Part shown: positions 42,024 through 45,302 of the stretch, piece by piece
How positions within the stretch are numbered: position 1 is the stretch's first letter
Layout: each line of letters opens with the position of its first letter
Translations under genes and position numbers: made by a program
Source of the DNA: JAWLGJ01 sp041685145
Lineage (GTDB): Bacteria; Pseudomonadota; Alphaproteobacteria; Rhodospirillales; Magnetospirillaceae
Assembly: GCA_041685145.1 (NCBI GenBank)
Contig: JAWLGJ010000026.1
Location: 1 to 45,302, forward strand
DNA: 45,302 nt
Reading direction: 5' to 3'
Notes under the pieces: generated by a model
What the model saw: the letters and a program-made list of their open reading frames with translations, nothing else
Database searches by the model: none
What the model was told of the DNA's origin: nothing

Positions 42024-42431
42024 ATGGACCGTCCCCGCCACATTGCCGTCCACGGGCTGGATCACGCCCGCGCCGCCCTGGCCGCCGCCCAGGAGTGCCG
42101 ATGCCCGGTTGTGCTGACCAGCTCGCCCGAGGGCGCGGCGAGCCTGGGGGCGCCGCTGTTCGCCCGCATCATCGCCCTGGCGCGGGCGGAGTACCCCGCC
42201 GCCGAGGCCGAGGCAGTGCTGGACTGCGGCGACGCGCCCGGGCTGGCGCTGGCGGCCATGCGCTGCGGCGTCGAGGCGGTGCGCGTGCGGGCCGCCCCCG
42301 AGGCCATGCGCCGCCTGGCCGACATCGCCGCCCAGGCCGGGGTGCGCCTGCTGCCGGCGGAAGACCGGCCGGTGCTGGACCTGGCCGACATCGAGGACGT
42401 GCCCTCCGCCTGCCGCGCCTGGCTGGCCTGA
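42024..42431 (+). CDS. conserved-looking protein of unknown function
   Basis: I do not recognise this 135-residue protein. It is soluble, Ala-rich and without a signal or membrane segment. It alternates strands and helices (RHIAVHGLDHARAALAAAQ, CPVVLTSSPEGAASLGAPLF, AEAVLDCGDAPGLALAAMRCGVEAVRV, LLPAEDRPVLDLADI), which suggests a small alpha/beta fold. Codon use matches the neighbouring housekeeping genes. ATG 42024 has no evident ribosome-binding site, so the message could be leaderless or start elsewhere. It is divergent from zauP and lies 85 bases before the aldolase gene. Confidence 0.65.
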   Translation: MDRPRHIAVHGLDHARAALAAAQECRCPVVLTSSPEGAASLGAPLFARIIALARAEYPAAEAEAVLDCGDAPGLALAAMRCGVEAVRVRAAPEAMRRLADIAAQAGVRLLPAEDRPVLDLADIEDVPSACRAWLA

Positions 42432-42459
42432 ACCGCGCCCCCCCTCCGTCCTATGCGGA

Positions 42460-42487
42460 TTGCAAAGCCGGACCCTCCGCTTATGTC
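42460..42487 (+). promoter_or_regulatory. predicted promoter of the aldolase gene
   Basis: TTGCAA (42460-42465) and TATGTC (42482-42487) are separated by 16 bases and lie 29 bases before the aldolase ATG. A short leader with GGAGG follows. The -10 match is only moderate. Confidence 0.4.
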
Positions 42488-42516
42488 GAAGTCGGGAACC
42501 GACGACGGAGGGGCCG

Positions 42517-43449
42517 ATGAAGTTCAGCGAGCGCGTGAAGGACATCCTGTCCCGTTACGAGAGCGACACCCCCGGCACCAAGGCCAATCTGGCGCGCATT
42601 CTGCAACAGGGACGCCTGGCCGGAACCGGGCGGCTGGTGATCCTGCCGGTGGACCAGGGCTTCGAGCACGGCCCCGCCCGCAGCTTCGCGCCCAACCCGG
42701 CCGCCTATGACCCGCATTACCACTTCCAGTTGGCCATCGACGCCGGGCTGTCGGCCTATGCGGCGCCGCTGGGCATGTTGGAGGCCGGCGCCGACACCTT
42801 TTCCGGCGCACTGCCGCTGATCCTGAAGGTCAACAGCGCCAACAGCCTCTCGCGCGCCAGCGAGGATGCCACCCAGGCCATCACCGCCAGCGTCCAGGAC
42901 GCGCTGCGCCTGGGTTGCGCCGCCATCGGCTTCACCATCTATCCGGGCTCGGACGAGGCCTACACGATGATGGAGGATCTGCGCGAGATCGCCGCCGAGG
43001 CCAAGGCCCACGGGCTGGCGGTGGTGGTGTGGTCCTACCCGCGCGGCGGAGAGCTGTCCAAGGAGGGCGAGACGGCGATGGACGTGGTCGCCTATGCCGC
43101 CCACATGGCGGCGCTGATGGGCGCGCACATCATCAAGGTCAAGCTGCCCACCGCGCATCTGGAGCAGGACGCCGCCCGCAAGGTCTATGAAAAGCACGGC
43201 ATCGACGTCGGCTCGACGGCGGCGCGGGTGCGCCACGTCGTGCAGGCGGCCTTCAATGGCCGGCGCATCGTGGTGTTTTCGGGCGGCGCCGCCAAGGACG
43301 ACGTCGGCGCCCTCTATGACGAGGCCCGCGCCATCCGCGACGGCGGCGGCAACGGCTCGATCATCGGGCGCAACACCTTCCAGCGCCCGCGCGAGGAGGC
43401 CCTGAAGATGCTGGACACCATCGTCCGCGTCTACCGGGGCGAAGCCTAG
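42517..43449 (+). CDS. fbaB: class I fructose-bisphosphate aldolase (DhnA/FbaB type)
   Basis: The enzyme splits fructose 1,6-bisphosphate in glycolysis, or forms it in gluconeogenesis, through a Schiff base. The 310-residue TIM barrel has RLVILPVDQGFEHGPARSF, IGFTIYPGSDEAYTMMEDLREIA, VVVWSYPRGGEL and HIIKVKLPT, which carries the Schiff-base lysine. The end GRNTFQRPREEALKML holds the phosphate site. ATG 42517 has GGAGG six bases upstream. It is of the archaeal/DhnA type and not the class II FbaA of E. coli. Confidence 0.95.
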   Translation: MKFSERVKDILSRYESDTPGTKANLARILQQGRLAGTGRLVILPVDQGFEHGPARSFAPNPAAYDPHYHFQLAIDAGLSAYAAPLGMLEAGADTFSGALPLILKVNSANSLSRASEDATQAITASVQDALRLGCAAIGFTIYPGSDEAYTMMEDLREIAAEAKAHGLAVVVWSYPRGGELSKEGETAMDVVAYAAHMAALMGAHIIKVKLPTAHLEQDAARKVYEKHGIDVGSTAARVRHVVQAAFNGRRIVVFSGGAAKDDVGALYDEARAIRDGGGNGSIIGRNTFQRPREEALKMLDTIVRVYRGEA

Positions 43450-43468
43450 CGGCGCGGCGGGCGCCGCC

Positions 43469-43972
43469 ATGCTGTTCGACGACTGGGCGGGCCTGGGACG
43501 GGTGCTGGTGGTGGGGGCGGCGGCCTATGCGGCGCTGGTCGTCCTGCTGCGCGTCACCGGCAAGCGCACGCTGTCGAAGATGAATGCCTTCGATTTCGTG
43601 GTGACGGTGGCGCTGGGCTCGACCCTGGCAACGGTGCTGCTGTCGTCCGACGTCGCCCTGGCCGAGGGCGTCGCGGCCTTCGCGGTGCTGATCCTGCTGC
43701 AATGGGCGGTGGCGTGGCTGTCGGCGCGCGCGCCGGCCTTCCGCCGCCTGGTCAAGGCCGAGCCCCGCCTGCTGCTGCATCGCGGCGAGATGCTGCCGGC
43801 GGCGATGACGGCGGAGCGCGTGGCGCCCGAGGAGGTGCTGGCGGCGGTGCGCGCCAGCGGCCATGCCGGCCTGGAGCAGGTGGAGGCGGTGGTCCTGGAG
43901 ACCGACGGCTCCTTCAGCGTCATCGGCCGCGACGGCGGCGCCTCGGCGCTGGCCAATGTTCCGCCACCATGA
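43469..43972 (+). CDS. DUF421/YetF-like membrane protein
   Basis: The 167-residue protein has three N-terminal membrane helices (VLVVGAAAYAALVVLLRV, the second around ALGSTLATVLL, the third VLILLQWAVAWL) and a soluble C-terminal domain. The family signatures RVTGKRTLSKMNAFDFVVTVALGS and LLLHRGEMLPAAM are clear. YetF-like proteins have no settled general function, although in Bacillus some act in spore germination and envelope. It starts 19 bases after the aldolase stop and is probably on the same transcript. Confidence 0.92.
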   Translation: MLFDDWAGLGRVLVVGAAAYAALVVLLRVTGKRTLSKMNAFDFVVTVALGSTLATVLLSSDVALAEGVAAFAVLILLQWAVAWLSARAPAFRRLVKAEPRLLLHRGEMLPAAMTAERVAPEEVLAAVRASGHAGLEQVEAVVLETDGSFSVIGRDGGASALANVPPP

Positions 43973-44036
43973 CATTGCCCGCGCGGGCCGGGGGCGGTAT
44001 GACGGGCGGACGCGACGCGAAGGGATGACGCCTGCC

Positions 44037-44693
44037 ATGACCGATCCGGGGACGACCGACATTGGCTGCCGCCTGTACCTCATCACGCCGCCGGAGTTGG
44101 GCGATCCCGCCGCCTTCGCCCCACGCCTGGCCGAGGTGCTGGACGCCGGCGATGTCGCCGCGGTGCAGTTGCGCCTGAAGGACGCCGACGACGAGACGCT
44201 GCGGCGGGCGGTGGAGGCCTTGCGCCCCGTCGTTCAGGAGCGCGGCGCCGCCTTCCTGCTCAACGACCGCCCCGACCTCGCCGCCGCCACCGGCTGCGAC
44301 GGCGTGCATGTGGGCCAGGACGACACCCCCTATCGCGAGGCGCGGCGCCTCGTCGGGCCCGAGGCGATCGTCGGCGTCACCTGCCACGACTCGCGCCACC
44401 TGGCGATGGAGGCCGCCGACGCCGGCGCCGACTACGTCGCCTTCGGCGCCTTCTTCCCCACCGGCACCAAGCAGCCCAAGGCCCGCGCCGATGTCGAGAT
44501 CATCCGCTGGTGGGCGGAGATGATGACCGTGCCCTGCGTCGCCATCGGCGGCATCACCGTCAACAACGCGGCACCGCTGATCGAGGCGGGGGCCGACTTC
44601 CTGGCCGTGTGCGGCGGCGTGTGGCAGCACCCCGACGGCGCGGCGGCGGCGGTGCGGGCCTTCAACCGCCTGATGGGCGGCGAGGAGCGCTGA
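44037..44693 (+). CDS. thiE: thiamine phosphate synthase
   Basis: ThiE joins HMP-PP and thiazole phosphate to give thiamine monophosphate; the HMP kinase ThiD is encoded at 24354-25169. The 218-residue TIM barrel shows CRLYLITPPEL, VQLRLKDADD, FLLNDRPDLAAATGCDGVHVGQDD, and GGITVNNAAPLIEAGADFLAVCGG. ATG 44037 and ATG 44025 are both in frame and share the AAGGG at 44019-44023, so the start is uncertain by four residues. Its stop lies three bases before the glycerate kinase ATG. Confidence 0.93.
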   Translation: MTDPGTTDIGCRLYLITPPELGDPAAFAPRLAEVLDAGDVAAVQLRLKDADDETLRRAVEALRPVVQERGAAFLLNDRPDLAAATGCDGVHVGQDDTPYREARRLVGPEAIVGVTCHDSRHLAMEAADAGADYVAFGAFFPTGTKQPKARADVEIIRWWAEMMTVPCVAIGGITVNNAAPLIEAGADFLAVCGGVWQHPDGAAAAVRAFNRLMGGEER

Positions 44694-44696
44694 GCC

Positions 44697-45302
44697 ATGC
44701 GGCCCGACGCCCTGCTTCGCGCCATGTTCGATGCCGCCGTGCGCGCGGCGCGGCCCGAGGAGTGCGTGCCGCCGCACCTGCCGTCGCCGCCGAAGGGGCG
44801 CACGGTGGTGGTGGGCGCCGGCAAGGCGTCGGCGGCGATGGCCAAGGCGGTCGAGGACAACTGGCCGGGGCCGCTGTCGGGGGTGGTGGTGACGCGCTAC
44901 CGCCACGGGGTGCCCTGCCGCCGCATCGAGATCGTCGAGGCCGCCCACCCCGTCCCCGACGCCGCCGGCCGCGAGGCGGCGCGGCGCATCCTGGAGACGG
45001 TATCGGCGCTGGGCCCCGACGACCTGCTGTTGTGCCTGATCTCCGGCGGCGGCTCGGCGCTGCTGTCGCTGCCGGCCGAGGGGCTGAGCCTGGAGGAAAA
45101 GCGCGAGACCACCCAGGCGTTGCTGAAATCGGGCGCCGCCATCGACGAGATGAACTGCGTGCGCAAGCATCTGTCGGCGGTCAAGGGGGGGCGCCTCGCC
45201 GCCGCCGCGGCGCCGGCGCGGGTGGTCAGCCTGATGATTTCCGACGTGCCCGGCGACGACCCGTCGGTGATCGCCTCGGGGCCGACGGTGCCCGACCCCA
45301 CC
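44697..45302 (+). CDS. ttuD: glycerate 2-kinase (GckA/TtuD, MOFRL family), N-terminal part
   Basis: The open frame starts at ATG 44697 and runs 202 codons to the window edge without a stop. It reads like the N-terminal domain of D-glycerate 2-kinase, older name TtuD hydroxypyruvate reductase: VVVGAGKASAAMAKAVE, VVVTRYRHG, EAAHPVPDAAG, LISGGGSALLSLPAEGLSL, IDEMNCVRKHLSAVKGGRLA and LMISDVPGDDPSVIASGPTVPDPT. The enzyme makes 2-phosphoglycerate from glycerate and serves serine-cycle, glyoxylate or tartrate use. About half of the usual ~420 residues is present. It is probably co-transcribed with thiE. Confidence 0.92.
   Translation, partial: MRPDALLRAMFDAAVRAARPEECVPPHLPSPPKGRTVVVGAGKASAAMAKAVEDNWPGPLSGVVVTRYRHGVPCRRIEIVEAAHPVPDAAGREAARRILETVSALGPDDLLLCLISGGGSALLSLPAEGLSLEEKRETTQALLKSGAAIDEMNCVRKHLSAVKGGRLAAAAAPARVVSLMISDVPGDDPSVIASGPTVPDPT

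Overview
The window is GC-rich (roughly 70%) chromosomal core DNA from an alphaproteobacterium, most likely a member of Rhodospirillales or a near relative. Three gene-order signatures support this: folK-rpoZ-RSH-pdxJ-acpS-lepB-rnc-era-recO-parC; yebC-ruvCAB-ybgC-tolQRAB-pal-cpoB-tilS-ftsH-folP-glmM; and zauP-zapA-6S RNA-fau-ymdB. I see no IS element, prophage, CRISPR array, tRNA or rRNA. No non-coding stretch exceeds 300 bases; the longest, 22181-22453, holds a small RNA and a terminator.

Layout. 1-816 (+): the tail of an unidentified protein and a methyltransferase. 807-13335 (-): TRAP permease pair, bioY, parC, recO, era, rnc, lepB, acpS, pdxJ, (p)ppGpp synthetase/hydrolase, rpoZ, folK. 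13483-14757 (+): a NYN-domain protein coupled to a family-5 uracil-DNA glycosylase. 14790-16336 (-): a 60-residue membrane protein, smpB, dapA. 16534-22180 (+): lytic transglycosylase, HAD dehalogenase, Ser/Thr dehydratase, pgpA, cinA, with an M23 lipoprotein on the minus strand whose 3' end overlaps the dehydratase. 22180-41936 (-): a putative alpha-r8/MmgR-like sRNA, an SLC13 transporter, then an almost unbroken co-directional block for thiamine, cell-wall and folate precursors, FtsH, TilS, the whole Tol-Pal system, RuvABC, YebC, YmdB-like phosphoesterase, Fau, 6S RNA and ZapA/ZauP. 42024-45302 (+): an unknown protein, class I aldolase, DUF421 protein, thiE and the start of a glycerate 2-kinase.

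How the genes work together. Most encode housekeeping functions of information processing and the envelope. Tol-Pal, FtsH, GlmM, lytic transglycosylase, M23 lipoprotein and ZapA/ZauP all serve envelope growth and division. RecO, RuvABC and UDG serve repair. RSH, omega and 6S RNA are three regulators of RNA polymerase output. The observations most worth following are the sRNA at 22180-22284, the 6S RNA at 41196-41363, a full CtrA-type box upstream of pal (32800-32814), and the 313-base convergent overlap of the dehydratase and M23 genes. No obvious new multi-gene system is present.
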